Shown here: piece after piece, positions 1 to 5,254 of the stretch | How positions within the stretch are numbered: position 1 is the stretch's first letter | Layout: every line of letters begins with the position of its first letter | Source: a virus | DNA length: 42,691 nt | Strand: one strand, 5' to 3' | IMG/VR virus record: IMGVR_UViG_3300017971_000441 | Span: 1-42,691 of that record | Notes under the pieces: generated by a model | The model's input: only the letters and a program-made list of their open reading frames with translations | Told to the model about the DNA's origin: nothing | Database searches by the model: none | Program-made: the position numbers and the translations under genes

Positions 1-61
1 CAGATCCTGGTATCAATCGATGGACAAAACAGGGGGAAGCTACCCCACGAGGTAGGTTAAA

Positions 62-331
62 ATGAATAAAAGCGAAGTATTGCAGAGGGTTAAAGACAGA
101 GAATCAGAGGTCATGGAGACTATCGACGATCTAAAGGGCGACTATCTCGACTCAGATTGGGAATACGAATTCGATGATATCCATGAGGCCTATGAAGAGC
201 AGGGCCGTGGCCAGGCTGAATCACAGGCCGTGCAAGAGGCTGTCTACTTTGAGGATCCCGATATAAGCGACGATGATCTATGTTGGGTTATGGACGAGAT
301 CGCCAGCGAATGGTGTATATCCTATAATTAG
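62..331 (+). CDS. Small acidic protein of unknown function
   Basis: An 89-residue ORF rich in Asp and Glu, especially in the second half. It has no Cys, membrane segment or recognisable motif. The ATG follows a weak purine stretch (ACGAGGTAGG). It is the first of a run of small same-strand genes spaced by a few bases, so it is probably co-transcribed with them. Acidic small phage proteins are often host-protein binders or DNA mimics, but nothing here decides that. Not recognised. Confidence 0.7.
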   Translation: MNKSEVLQRVKDRESEVMETIDDLKGDYLDSDWEYEFDDIHEAYEEQGRGQAESQAVQEAVYFEDPDISDDDLCWVMDEIASEWCISYN

Positions 332-342
332 AGGGGGTTAGG

Positions 343-606
343 ATGAAATGCTCTATATGCGGTAGCGACCTGGTTTTTAATGGGTCTGCATACGTTCATG
401 GCGAGATCGGGCCAGGCGGGTGCTTAAAGATAGATGAACCAAAGGATCATCCTGCAGATCTGATCGACGATAGCGAGATGGTGACGATAACAAAGGAAGA
501 GTACGCCGCTCTCAAAAAGGACGTGAAGTTCCTATTGTGCCTCATGGCTGCCGGCGTCGATGAATGGGAAGGATATGAGATAGCCAGGGAGATGCGTGGT
601 GAATAG
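343..606 (+). CDS. Small zinc-ribbon-like protein
   Basis: An 87-residue protein opening with a CxxC knuckle (MKCSICGSDL) and a further Cys near residue 28, then a charged helical tail. The N-terminal pattern (K-C-x-I-C-G-x-x-L) resembles that of the protein at 8281-8499, so the two may share an origin. The ATG is preceded by GAGGGGGTTAG, the G-run leader seen before many genes here. Zinc binding is inferred from the knuckle; the role is unknown. Confidence 0.7.
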   Translation: MKCSICGSDLVFNGSAYVHGEIGPGGCLKIDEPKDHPADLIDDSEMVTITKEEYAALKKDVKFLLCLMAAGVDEWEGYEIAREMRGE

Positions 607-781
607 CCTGGTCACCTGGTTTATGGATCCAGCCAACACCGAGATCATTGAGAATATACTTGTGCTTGGCCTTTTAGCTGTGGCCAGCTTTGCCGCATTA
701 TTCGCATGCGGTGTGCTCAGCGGGATAATAAAGATCCTGCTTAACCTGGACGCGAGGGTGAGACGCCTTGAAGAAAAATGA
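596..781 (+). CDS. Small single-pass membrane protein
   Basis: A 61-residue protein starting at GTG inside the end of the preceding gene (11-base overlap, so translational coupling is likely). Residues about 16-46 form a hydrophobic segment rich in Leu, Ala and Val. A short basic/acidic tail ends in RVRRLEEK. The topology would suit an inner-membrane protein. A second GTG three bases downstream is an equally possible start. No family recognised; a small holin-like or membrane-signalling role is possible but unsupported. Confidence 0.6.
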   Translation: MVNSLVTWFMDPANTEIIENILVLGLLAVASFAALFACGVLSGIIKILLNLDARVRRLEEK

Positions 782-881
782 TCCGGAAAAAGATGCTGAG
801 GTTTTTATTGCCCTCGCAGCCATAGGGTTCGGGCTGCTTTATTTGTGGTGGTGTATCGAGCGGGTGGGTGCCCCATTCTAA
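768..881 (+). CDS. Putative 37-residue membrane peptide
   Basis: A short ORF that starts at TTG and overlaps the end of the previous gene by 14 bases. It encodes an N-terminal KKNDPEKD stretch, a hydrophobic segment (FIALAAIGFGLLYLWWC) and a short tail. There is no ATG and the Shine-Dalgarno (GAGGGTGAG) is modest. Support comes from the membrane-segment composition and the continuous gene packing. It may pair with the preceding membrane protein. It could be a chance ORF. Confidence 0.4.
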   Translation: MKKNDPEKDAEVFIALAAIGFGLLYLWWCIERVGAPF

Positions 882-887
882 GCAGAT

Positions 888-973
888 CTGTGTTATTATA
901 GTGGTCGAAATTAAGAGGGAATGAATATTCCTGTGTCATTATGGTGGTCGAAATGAAGAGGGAAGGAATTTTT
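888..973 (+). repeat. Imperfect tandem duplication, 43-base period
   Basis: The stretch 888-929 is repeated with few changes at 931-973. Both contain TGTGTYATTAT, then GTGGTCGAAAT, then AAGAGGGAA. The first copy supplies the ribosome site and ATG of an 11-codon leader ORF. The second supplies the start region of the 953-1159 gene. The tandem arrangement could be a repressor operator pair or simply a local duplication. Confidence 0.6.
921..956 (+). CDS. Possible 11-residue leader peptide
   Basis: ATG at 921 sits seven bases after AAGAGGG and opens a frame reading MNIPVSLWWSK. Its TGA (954-956) overlaps the ATG (953-955) of the next gene as ATGA. This arrangement would couple translation of the downstream gene to the leader. 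The two adjacent Trp codons recall attenuation leaders, but no terminator/antiterminator pair is seen. Small enough to be accidental. Confidence 0.3.
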   Translation: MNIPVSLWWSK

Positions 974-1159
974 GCACGAGCTACCCTGGCCGGCAATAGT
1001 CTGCCAGGCACCTTTGTCTTGAAGATCGAGGTATCAAATGGGTTTGTCTCTCATACTGGTGACATTCTGATAGATGAATCAGAGCTCGAGGATATGGCCA
1101 ATGTGGTCATTCCGGTCCTGGTCGAACAGGTCGTGCAAGACATTAAAAACATTATATAA
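953..1159 (+). CDS. Hypothetical protein
   Basis: A 68-residue protein (MKREGIFARATLAG...) with a beta-rich centre and a C-terminal helix (VVIPVLVEQVVQDIKNII). An in-frame ATG at 941 would add four residues (MVVE). I chose 953 because it overlaps the stop of the leader ORF and 941 lacks a ribosome site. No family recognised; the even hydrophobic pattern suggests a small folded cytoplasmic protein. Confidence 0.6.
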   Translation: MKREGIFARATLAGNSLPGTFVLKIEVSNGFVSHTGDILIDESELEDMANVVIPVLVEQVVQDIKNII

Positions 1160-1171
1160 CAGGGGGTTATC

Positions 1172-1582
1172 ATGAGTGTAGAGAATGCTCAGGACCAGTT
1201 TGTAGACGATCGTGAGGCAGCGCAGGCACCTTTGGGTGATGCTATCCTGCCGAAATCATTAGATTTTAAACGGCTCGAGTTCAAGAAGGGGCTCAATTTT
1301 ACCGTCCGTATTGGTGACAGATGGGCAAAGCCTGGGCTATTGGGCAAGGTCCTGCCGATGAATGACGACGACGAACAGCAAATCGGGAATGCGGTCATTA
1401 CCCATGTCATGGTGTGCAGCCTGGCCGATATCCCGAAGTTCATCTTTACAAAGCATCATGACGGGATCTGCGCTAATCCGATCGTCCTGATGGACGTCCT
1501 GCGCGGGATCTATGGCCAGGAAGTTTCCGGTGCCAGCGTCGCGGTCGTCATAGGCTTCGAGCCTGTATTGGACGGCTCATAA
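1172..1582 (+). CDS. ASCH/PUA-like domain protein (tentative)
   Basis: A 136-residue protein. After an acidic N-terminus, residues about 30-130 carry FTVRIGDRWAKPG, then IGNAVITHVMVCSLADIP, a KHHDGIC stretch and a C-terminal LRGIYG...VAVVIGFE. This order (RxGxRW, then G-x-A-x-V, then the Y-G and final strand) resembles ASCH-type PUA-like folds found in phage proteins, which are thought to bind RNA or modified nucleotides. That assignment is from memory of the family, not a search. The ATG follows CAGGGGGTTATC. It lies immediately upstream of the RNA ligase rtcB, so an RNA-related role fits the context. Confidence 0.55.
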   Translation: MSVENAQDQFVDDREAAQAPLGDAILPKSLDFKRLEFKKGLNFTVRIGDRWAKPGLLGKVLPMNDDDEQQIGNAVITHVMVCSLADIPKFIFTKHHDGICANPIVLMDVLRGIYGQEVSGASVAVVIGFEPVLDGS

Positions 1583-1593
1583 CATCTGGACAA

Positions 1594-1665
1594 GGTTGTA
1601 CCCCGTGTCGCACAGGGACGGGGGCAGCCTGGGGCGGTCAGGGATCCAGACCTGGCTACCCAATC
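1594..1665 (+). ncRNA. Structured leader between the ASCH-like gene and rtcB
   Basis: The 103-base gap before rtcB can fold as a three-way junction. The outer stem is GGTTG (1594-1598) with CAATC (1661-1665). A perfect hairpin is CCCCGT (1601-1606) with ACGGGG (1618-1623). A second arm is AGCC (1626-1629) with GGCT (1654-1657). An alternative CTGGA (1586-1590) with TCCAG (1645-1649) competes with the outer stem. It ends about ten bases before the rtcB ribosome site. Confidence 0.4.
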
Positions 1666-1685
1666 ATTTAACGAGAGGGGGAGGC

Positions 1686-2855
1686 GTGGCTATTGAACTG
1701 ATTACCACGGAAGATGCTATCGACTTTGCAGGTGGCCGCCTGGAATTAACGCTGCCATGGGAAGATATAGAGGACCCTGCGAAGGATCAGATCGTGAATG
1801 CCCTTATGTATCCACGGCAGGATCCAGGCAGATATGCTGCAGATCGGTACATTGTTAAGCGCCTGGCTATCATGCGAGACGTGCATGCCGGCTATGATCT
1901 ACCGATAGGATCTGTAGCATTATTGGACGGTTATATTTGGCCAGGGGCTGTGGGTTATGACATTGGATGCGGTATGTGCCATGTGAATACTGGCATAACC
2001 TATGGCGAGCTCGGGACCACCAGGACGGATATCAAGAAGAGAGTATTATCAATGATTCCGGTGGGTTTCGACTCAAGAAAGACTAAATCCAATGGATTCG
2101 AGCGGTTTAGGAATGCCAGTAAATACAAAGCCTTAGCCGATGCGGTCAATATGAAGGCAGCCTGGCAGGTCGGTACTCTCGGTGGTGGCAATCATTTCCT
2201 CGAGTACGGTATCAGCCAGCGCACAGAAGAGGTTGGCGTTACCATTCATTCAGGATCACGGAAGTCTGGATATAATATCGGTGACTTCTATATGCGTATG
2301 TCCGGTGGGCCGATACCTCTTGAGTCTGAGCTCGGCCAGCAATACCTGGCAGATATGAATTGGGCTCTCAGCTTTGCCCTTCGCAACCGAGAGCTCATGA
2401 TGAAGAAAGCCCTCAAGGCCTTAGGGCTCCAGTCTGGCCAGGTCCGCAGGCTAATGATGGATATGGTGAATGAGAACCATAACCATGCGACGGTTACCGA
2501 TGATGGGGTTATCCATCGTAAAGGCGCTACGCCGGCTTCAAAGGGGGATATAGGCATCATACCAGCGAATATGCGGGATGGTGTTTGGATCACAGAGGGG
2601 CTTGGCAATAAAGAGTGTCTCGAGTCAGCGCCTCACGGATGCGGCCGTACCATGTCGCGCACCAGGGCCAAAAAAACAATCGACATGGCAGACCATTCAA
2701 AGTCAATGGATGGTATAATGGTTTCTCAGCCAGTCGAGAAGCTGCTCGATGAATCGGCCTATGCATATAAGGACATAGGATATGTATTGAGCGGTTCGTC
2801 TAAACTGATTAGAATTATTGATAATTTTCGGCCGATACTGGTCGTTAAAGGATAA
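1686..2855 (+). CDS. rtcB: RtcB-family RNA-splicing/repair ligase
   Basis: A 389-residue RtcB ligase. This family joins RNA 2',3'-cyclic phosphate or 3'-phosphate ends to 5'-OH ends using GTP and Mn2+. All landmark motifs are present: DIGCGM with metal-binding Cys95, GTLGGGNHF with His170, HSGSR with His188, ENHN, HRKGAT with His277, and PHGCGR with His317, the expected guanylylated His. The PGNMR-type loop reads PANMR. I chose GTG at 1686, after GAGAGGGGGAGG; the frame is open back to a TTG at 1596, but that extension has no ribosome site and no family similarity. The tRNA array about 1 kb downstream suggests repair of cleaved tRNAs (inference). Confidence 0.9.
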   Translation: MAIELITTEDAIDFAGGRLELTLPWEDIEDPAKDQIVNALMYPRQDPGRYAADRYIVKRLAIMRDVHAGYDLPIGSVALLDGYIWPGAVGYDIGCGMCHVNTGITYGELGTTRTDIKKRVLSMIPVGFDSRKTKSNGFERFRNASKYKALADAVNMKAAWQVGTLGGGNHFLEYGISQRTEEVGVTIHSGSRKSGYNIGDFYMRMSGGPIPLESELGQQYLADMNWALSFALRNRELMMKKALKALGLQSGQVRRLMMDMVNENHNHATVTDDGVIHRKGATPASKGDIGIIPANMRDGVWITEGLGNKECLESAPHGCGRTMSRTRAKKTIDMADHSKSMDGIMVSQPVEKLLDESAYAYKDIGYVLSGSSKLIRIIDNFRPILVVKG

Positions 2856-2856
2856 A

Positions 2857-2945
2857 ACCTGAACTGCAGCAGGTCTGGTAACACCCGAGGGTAAGGTGGT
2901 CCACAGCTTTGGCCGGCTGTGGTCGCTGAGCTCTCGGGCTACCAG
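2857..2945 (+). ncRNA. Multi-helix RNA between rtcB and the next gene
   Basis: Four helices fit this 89-base stretch without conflict: ACCTG (2857-2861) with CAGGT (2870-2874), CTGGTA (2875-2880) with TACCAG (2940-2945), CCCGAG (2884-2889) with CTCGGG (2933-2938), and CCACAGC (2901-2907) with GCTGTGG (2916-2922). No U-run follows, so it is not a simple terminator. It stops about five bases before the ribosome site of the 2968 gene. It shares TGAACTGCAG with the leader at 5246-5255. Confidence 0.5.
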
Positions 2946-2967
2946 TTTCATTTGAGAGGGGGTTCAT

Positions 2968-3267
2968 ATGGAGAAATGTGAACAGGGTAAGCCGATAAAA
3001 TATTTAGGTGATCGCCCTTTGGACGTCAGAGGTATTGAGGCAGAGATGACGGCCTTTGACTGTTTAATGCGTGGCAAATGTAATCATCAGCGCACGGCTG
3101 AAGACCAGCACAGGAATGATACTCAGATCCTGAGGGTGTTCCAGGGCCCATGTTGCAAGGTTCGGGTGGATATTGTGTCTGTTAATGCGACGGATAATAT
3201 CCTGCATACACGGTGCCCACGGTGCGGTAAACGGTACAATATATCGGTCGTTTGGGAGGACAGCTAA
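2968..3267 (+). CDS. Zinc-ribbon protein
   Basis: A 99-residue protein with Cys at residue 4, C-x-H around residue 38, a CC pair near residue 60 and a clear C-terminal CPRCGKRY knuckle. The C-terminal half (KVRVDIVSVNATDNILHTRCPRCGKRYNISVVW) looks like a beta-hairpin zinc ribbon. The ATG follows GAGAGGGGGTTCAT. Its stop overlaps the next start as TAATG. Zinc-ribbon phage proteins often bind nucleic acid or RNA polymerase; no specific role can be shown. Confidence 0.65.
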   Translation: MEKCEQGKPIKYLGDRPLDVRGIEAEMTAFDCLMRGKCNHQRTAEDQHRNDTQILRVFQGPCCKVRVDIVSVNATDNILHTRCPRCGKRYNISVVWEDS

Positions 3268-3578
3268 TGGGCTTCGTTCCTAAGGATTACAGATACTTAG
3301 ACGATGGTGATCGGATCCTGTTTATCAAGAAAGAGACGGGCAAATGCGTTTTTTTCGTTACAAAACAGATGCTTAGCCTGGCGTCGGAGCATATGGTCGA
3401 CCACAGCCTGGCGAAACAGGACTTCCATACTAACCCTTTAACCCTGGCCTATTATGTTCTGCACAAGGGATTGTGTGAGGAAGATGATCGGCCGGCGCGA
3501 GATCCAGAAGAGAAGCTGAAAATAAGCATATGGTATGACCATGCGGAAATCCCGTGGCCATACAAGGTTGATGCTTAG
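3267..3578 (+). CDS. Hypothetical protein
   Basis: A 103-residue protein (MGFVPKDYRYLDDG...). It has a beta-rich N-terminal half (DRILFIKKETGKCVFFVTKQML), a His-containing middle and an acidic C-terminal half. The ATG at 3267 overlaps the previous stop and follows GGGAGGA. An upstream in-frame TTG at 3252 would lie within the ribosome site and is less likely. No family recognised. Confidence 0.65.
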   Translation: MGFVPKDYRYLDDGDRILFIKKETGKCVFFVTKQMLSLASEHMVDHSLAKQDFHTNPLTLAYYVLHKGLCEEDDRPARDPEEKLKISIWYDHAEIPWPYKVDA

Positions 3579-3795
3579 GGAGATAAAAGGGGGCAAGATC
3601 CCTAAATGCAAGCACCCTTATCCATGGGATCATCTTGACGGACAATGGTATAGGTGCTTTAAATGCAAGGCGATATTCTCAAATCAGCCATGGCGACCGG
3701 CCAAAATGGAAGAGGAGGAAGAGTACGCAGGAAGGAAGCAGGCCATAATCCCTACGCAGATATCCGGAACGGCCTGGCCTTTTGAGGATGAATGA
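3571..3795 (+). CDS. Small zinc-ribbon protein next to the tRNA array
   Basis: A 74-residue protein starting at ATG 3571 inside the end of the previous gene. It carries CKHPYPWDHLDGQWYRCFKC, a C-x-H...C-x-x-C zinc-binding pattern, followed by an EEEEE stretch and a hydrophilic tail. The frame is open further upstream to ATG 3535, but that would overlap the previous gene by 44 bases. The TGA (3793-3795) abuts the first base of the first tRNA, so this gene and the array are probably transcribed together. Confidence 0.6.
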   Translation: MLREIKGGKIPKCKHPYPWDHLDGQWYRCFKCKAIFSNQPWRPAKMEEEEEYAGRKQAIIPTQISGTAWPFEDE

Positions 3796-3873
3796 TGCGG
3801 AGTGGCGCAGCCAGGTAAGCGCGTCGGCCTCATAAGCCGAAGGTCATGGGTTCAAATCCCATCTCCGCTACCA
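3796..3873 (+). tRNA. tRNA with CAT anticodon (Met or Ile2)
   Basis: Full cloverleaf with encoded CCA: acceptor TGCGGAG/CTCCGCT with a T-T mismatch at 1-72, D-stem GCGC/GCGC, anticodon arm TCGGC-CTCATAA-GCCGA, T-arm ATGGG-TTCAAAT-CCCAT. The anticodon stem lacks the three G-C pairs of initiators and 11-24 is C-G, so an elongator Met or lysidine-modified Ile tRNA is favoured despite the open terminal pair. Confidence 0.9.
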
Positions 3874-3874
3874 T

Positions 3875-3949
3875 AGGCGCTCATGTTCCAAGGTGGCGAC
3901 GAGGGCTCCAAACCCTTGTGGGCGGGTTCAATTCCTGCAGCGTCTGCCA
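3875..3949 (+). tRNA. tRNA-Trp(CCA)
   Basis: Acceptor AGGCGCT/AGCGTCT, anticodon arm GAGGG-CTCCAAA-CCCTT, T-arm GCGGG-TTCAATT-CCTGC, discriminator G and encoded CCA. Position 8 is C instead of the usual T and only GTT/GAC pairs in the D-stem. The next tRNA starts at the following base, so 3' processing must cut exactly there. Confidence 0.88.
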
Positions 3950-4025
3950 GGCCGATTAGCTCAGTTGGGAGAGCACTCGACCGATAATCGAGCGGTCCCT
4001 GGTTCAAGCCCAGGATCGGCCACCA
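3950..4025 (+). tRNA. tRNA-Ile(GAT) with C33
   Basis: Perfect acceptor GGCCGAT/ATCGGCC and normal D- and T-arms (CCTGG-TTCAAGC-CCAGG), with encoded CCA. The anticodon arm CTCGA-CCGATAA-TCGAG places C at position 33, which is T in almost all tRNAs. Confidence 0.88.
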
Positions 4026-4132
4026 CATTTTAGGATGCCATTCGGCAACCTTAGAGGGCACAGGGCGATCGAGTCACCCTGGATCGGGTTGCAGTCCATC
4101 CAGAAGGTGATAAGATCAATCGAGTGTCAAGA
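4026..4132 (+). other. Inter-tRNA segment without a recognised gene
   Basis: These 107 bases separate tRNA-Ile from the Cys-like sequence. I find no TTCRA T-loop. Possible hairpins are CAGGG (4061-4065) with CCCTG, and CTGGAT (4079-4084) with ATCCAG, whose loop contains TTGCAG. A 66-codon ORF from 4035 runs through here into tRNA-Tyr and is not credible. ATCGAGT occurs twice, about 50 bases apart. It may be one or more decayed tRNAs or another structured RNA. Confidence 0.4.
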
Positions 4133-4208
4133 GCGGGGAAACCGTGGAGGCTTGAAGGATCTGCAAATCCTTATGATAGCCAGCGAAACCGGCCACCTGC
4201 TCGCACCA
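4133..4208 (+). tRNA. Degenerate tRNA-Cys(GCA)-like sequence
   Basis: It has exactly 76 bases and a correctly placed CCA (4206-4208) with discriminator A. The acceptor GCGGGGA/TGCTCGC pairs 6 of 7 (one G-G). The anticodon arm AAGGA/TCCTT encloses TCTGCAAA, an eight-base loop containing GCA. The D region is short (13 bases) and the T-arm lacks TTCRA; only GCC...GGC pairs around AGCGAAACC. It is either a decayed tRNA-Cys or a highly divergent functional one; an automatic scan may miss it. Confidence 0.35.
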
Positions 4209-4213
4209 TTTGT

Positions 4214-4299
4214 TGGTAGGTATGCAAGAGGCTAAAGCAGGCTGACTGTAAATCAGCCCTCTCCGGAGTTCGGGGGTTCAAATCCCTCCCTGCCAACCA
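4214..4299 (+). tRNA. tRNA-Tyr(GTA)
   Basis: Class II tRNA with acceptor TGGTAGG/CCTGCCA, anticodon arm GCTGA-CTGTAAA-TCAGC, a long variable region, T-loop TTCAAAT, discriminator A and encoded CCA. Confidence 0.93.
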
Positions 4300-4300
4300 T

Positions 4301-4378
4301 AGACGTTTAGCTCAGTCTGGTCAGAGCGCCGGCCTGTCACGCCGGAGGGCGCGGGTTCAAATCCCGTAACGTCTGCCA
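4301..4378 (+). tRNA. tRNA-Asp(GTC)
   Basis: Canonical cloverleaf: acceptor AGACGTT/AACGTCT, D-stem GCTC/GAGC, anticodon arm CCGGC-CTGTCAC-GCCGG, T-arm GCGGG-TTCAAAT-CCCGT, discriminator G, encoded CCA. It starts one base after tRNA-Tyr. Confidence 0.95.
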
Positions 4379-4379
4379 G

Positions 4380-4450
4380 GCCCGATTGGTCTGAGATCTA
4401 ACATGGTTTGTACCCATGGAAGGTGGGTTTGATTCCTACATCGGGCTCCA
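4380..4450 (+). tRNA. tRNA-Thr(TGT), shortened D-arm
   Basis: Only 71 bases. Acceptor GCCCGAT/ATCGGGC and anticodon arm CATGG-TTTGTAC-CCATG are perfect, with discriminator T and encoded CCA. Fifteen bases separate the acceptor from the anticodon stem instead of about 19-20, so the D-arm is cut down. The T-loop reads TTTGATT with T in place of the invariant C56. Confidence 0.78.
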
Positions 4451-4455
4451 CAATT

Positions 4456-4531
4456 TGGCGTGTAGCAAAGTTGGCAATGCACCGGCCTGTTAAGCCGGAT
4501 ATCGTAGGTTCAAGTCCTACCGCGCCAGCCA
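4456..4531 (+). tRNA. tRNA-Asn(GTT)
   Basis: Acceptor TGGCGTG/CGCGCCA, D-stem GCA/TGC, anticodon arm CCGGC-CTGTTAA-GCCGG, T-loop TTCAAGT, discriminator G and encoded CCA. Confidence 0.94.
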
Positions 4532-4536
4532 GTAAT

Positions 4537-4615
4537 GTTCCTGTGGGCCAAAATGGTAAAGGCCACGAGACTTTCAATCTCGAGATCGTGAGTTCAATTC
4601 TCACCAGGAACACCA
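4537..4615 (+). tRNA. tRNA-Glu(TTC)
   Basis: Acceptor GTTCCTG/CAGGAAC, D-stem GGCC/GGCC, anticodon arm CGAGA-CTTTCAA-TCTCG, T-arm GTGAG-TTCAATT-CTCAC, encoded CCA. Confidence 0.94.
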
Positions 4616-4623
4616 GTAATATT

Positions 4624-4699
4624 AGAGGGTTAGCTCAACTGGCAGAGCATCGGCCTTTGACGCCGATTGTTAATGGTTCAAATCCATTACCCTCTTCCA
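4624..4699 (+). tRNA. tRNA-Gln(TTG)
   Basis: Acceptor AGAGGGT/ACCCTCT, D-stem GCTC/GAGC, anticodon arm TCGGC-CTTTGAC-GCCGA, T-arm AATGG-TTCAAAT-CCATT, discriminator T, encoded CCA. Confidence 0.94.
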
Positions 4700-4700
4700 A

Positions 4701-4783
4701 GGAGGGTGCCGTCAAGGGACAAATCGGGCTTGAACCCCGTGGTGCGGTTAAACGTAGGTGTTCGATTCATCCACCCTCTGCCA
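4701..4783 (+). tRNA. tRNA-Ser(TGA), short D-arm
   Basis: Class II tRNA: acceptor GGAGGGT/ACCCTCT, anticodon loop CTTGAAC between GGG and CCC with a T-T closing mismatch in the outer stem, long variable region, T-loop TTCGATT, encoded CCA. Only 16 bases lie between the acceptor and anticodon stems and the D-stem is three pairs (GTC/GAC). Confidence 0.8.
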
Positions 4784-4800
4784 ACATTTATAGTAATTAC

Positions 4801-4887
4801 AGCGGGTTGAGGAGAGTGGTAATCCAGCCGGTTGCTAACCGGTGGCGTTAATAGCGTCCAGGTTTTCGAATCACCTACCCGCTGCCA
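4801..4887 (+). tRNA. tRNA-Ser(GCT)
   Basis: Class II tRNA: acceptor AGCGGGT/ACCCGCT, D-stem GGA/TCC, anticodon arm GCCGG-TTGCTAA-CCGGT, long variable arm (GGCGTTAATAGCGTC), T-loop TTCGAAT with a mismatched closing pair, discriminator G, encoded CCA. Confidence 0.92.
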
Positions 4888-4890
4888 TGT

Positions 4891-4967
4891 GCGGGATTAG
4901 CCGAATTGGAATAGGCAACGGTCTTAGAAACCGTAATTTGCTGGTTCAAGTCCAGCATCCCGTACCA
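4891..4967 (+). tRNA. tRNA-Leu(TAG), class I variable loop
   Basis: Acceptor GCGGGAT/ATCCCGT (G-T first pair), D-stem GCC/GGC, anticodon arm ACGGT-CTTAGAA-ACCGT, T-arm GCTGG-TTCAAGT-CCAGC, encoded CCA. TAG reads CUA (Leu). The variable region is only about five bases (AATTT), whereas bacterial tRNA-Leu normally has a long variable arm. Confidence 0.88.
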
Positions 4968-4968
4968 T

Positions 4969-5047
4969 CGTGGAGTGGTCCAGTCTGGCTTAGGACGGGT
5001 GGTTTGGAACCATCAGATCGCAGGTTCAAATCCTGCCTCCGCGACCA
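4969..5047 (+). tRNA. tRNA-Pro(TGG)
   Basis: Acceptor CGTGGAG/CTCCGCG, D-stem GTCC/GGAC, anticodon arm GGTGG-TTTGGAA-CCATC, T-arm GCAGG-TTCAAAT-CCTGC, discriminator A, encoded CCA. Confidence 0.94.
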
Positions 5048-5055
5048 GCATTTAT

Positions 5056-5131
5056 GGTGGCCTCGTGGCTGTGGCGCAAGCCAGCGATACTGTGAATATC
5101 GTGAAAGAGTTCAAATCTCAGGGTCACCCCA
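5056..5131 (+). tRNA. tRNA-His(GTG)
   Basis: Acceptor GTGGCCT/GGGTCAC with an encoded extra G-1 (5056) opposite C73 (5128), the hallmark of bacterial tRNA-His. D-stem GGCT/AGCC, anticodon arm CGATA-CTGTGAA-TATCG, T-loop TTCAAAT, CCA encoded. It is the last tRNA of the array. Confidence 0.93.
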
Positions 5132-5193
5132 CAATTTATATGTTGTTTTTTGATCGATTTGGTACAAGAAATGTGTTGTTTTTATACAAAACT

Positions 5194-5229
5194 TTGCACC
5201 ATTCCATACAAAACTGTGGTATTATGGTT
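5194..5229 (+). promoter_or_regulatory. Promoter-like element, shared with 42339-42374
   Basis: TTGCACCATTCC, nine unshared bases, then TGTGGTATTATGGTT. The second half holds an extended -10 (TG-G-TATTAT); TTGCAC is 20 bases upstream of TATTAT. AT-rich DNA precedes it. ATACAAAACT occurs at 5184-5193 and 5206-5215 (22-base period), a possible operator pair. A start near 5232 would give a leader of about 147 bases for the nuclease gene. Confidence 0.6.
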
Positions 5230-5254
5230 TTAACATTTAGAGGGTGAACTGCAG

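Noticed and set aside
1596-1685. N-terminal extension of rtcB from TTG
   Set aside because: No ribosome site, no RtcB similarity, and it overlaps a foldable leader; GTG 1686 has a strong site.
3796-3873. Initiator tRNA-Met because of the open 1-72 pair
   Set aside because: The anticodon stem lacks three G-C pairs and 11-24 is of elongator type.
4408-4851. 147-codon plus-strand ORF across the tRNA array
   Set aside because: It runs through five tRNA genes and its reading follows tRNA arms; no ribosome site.
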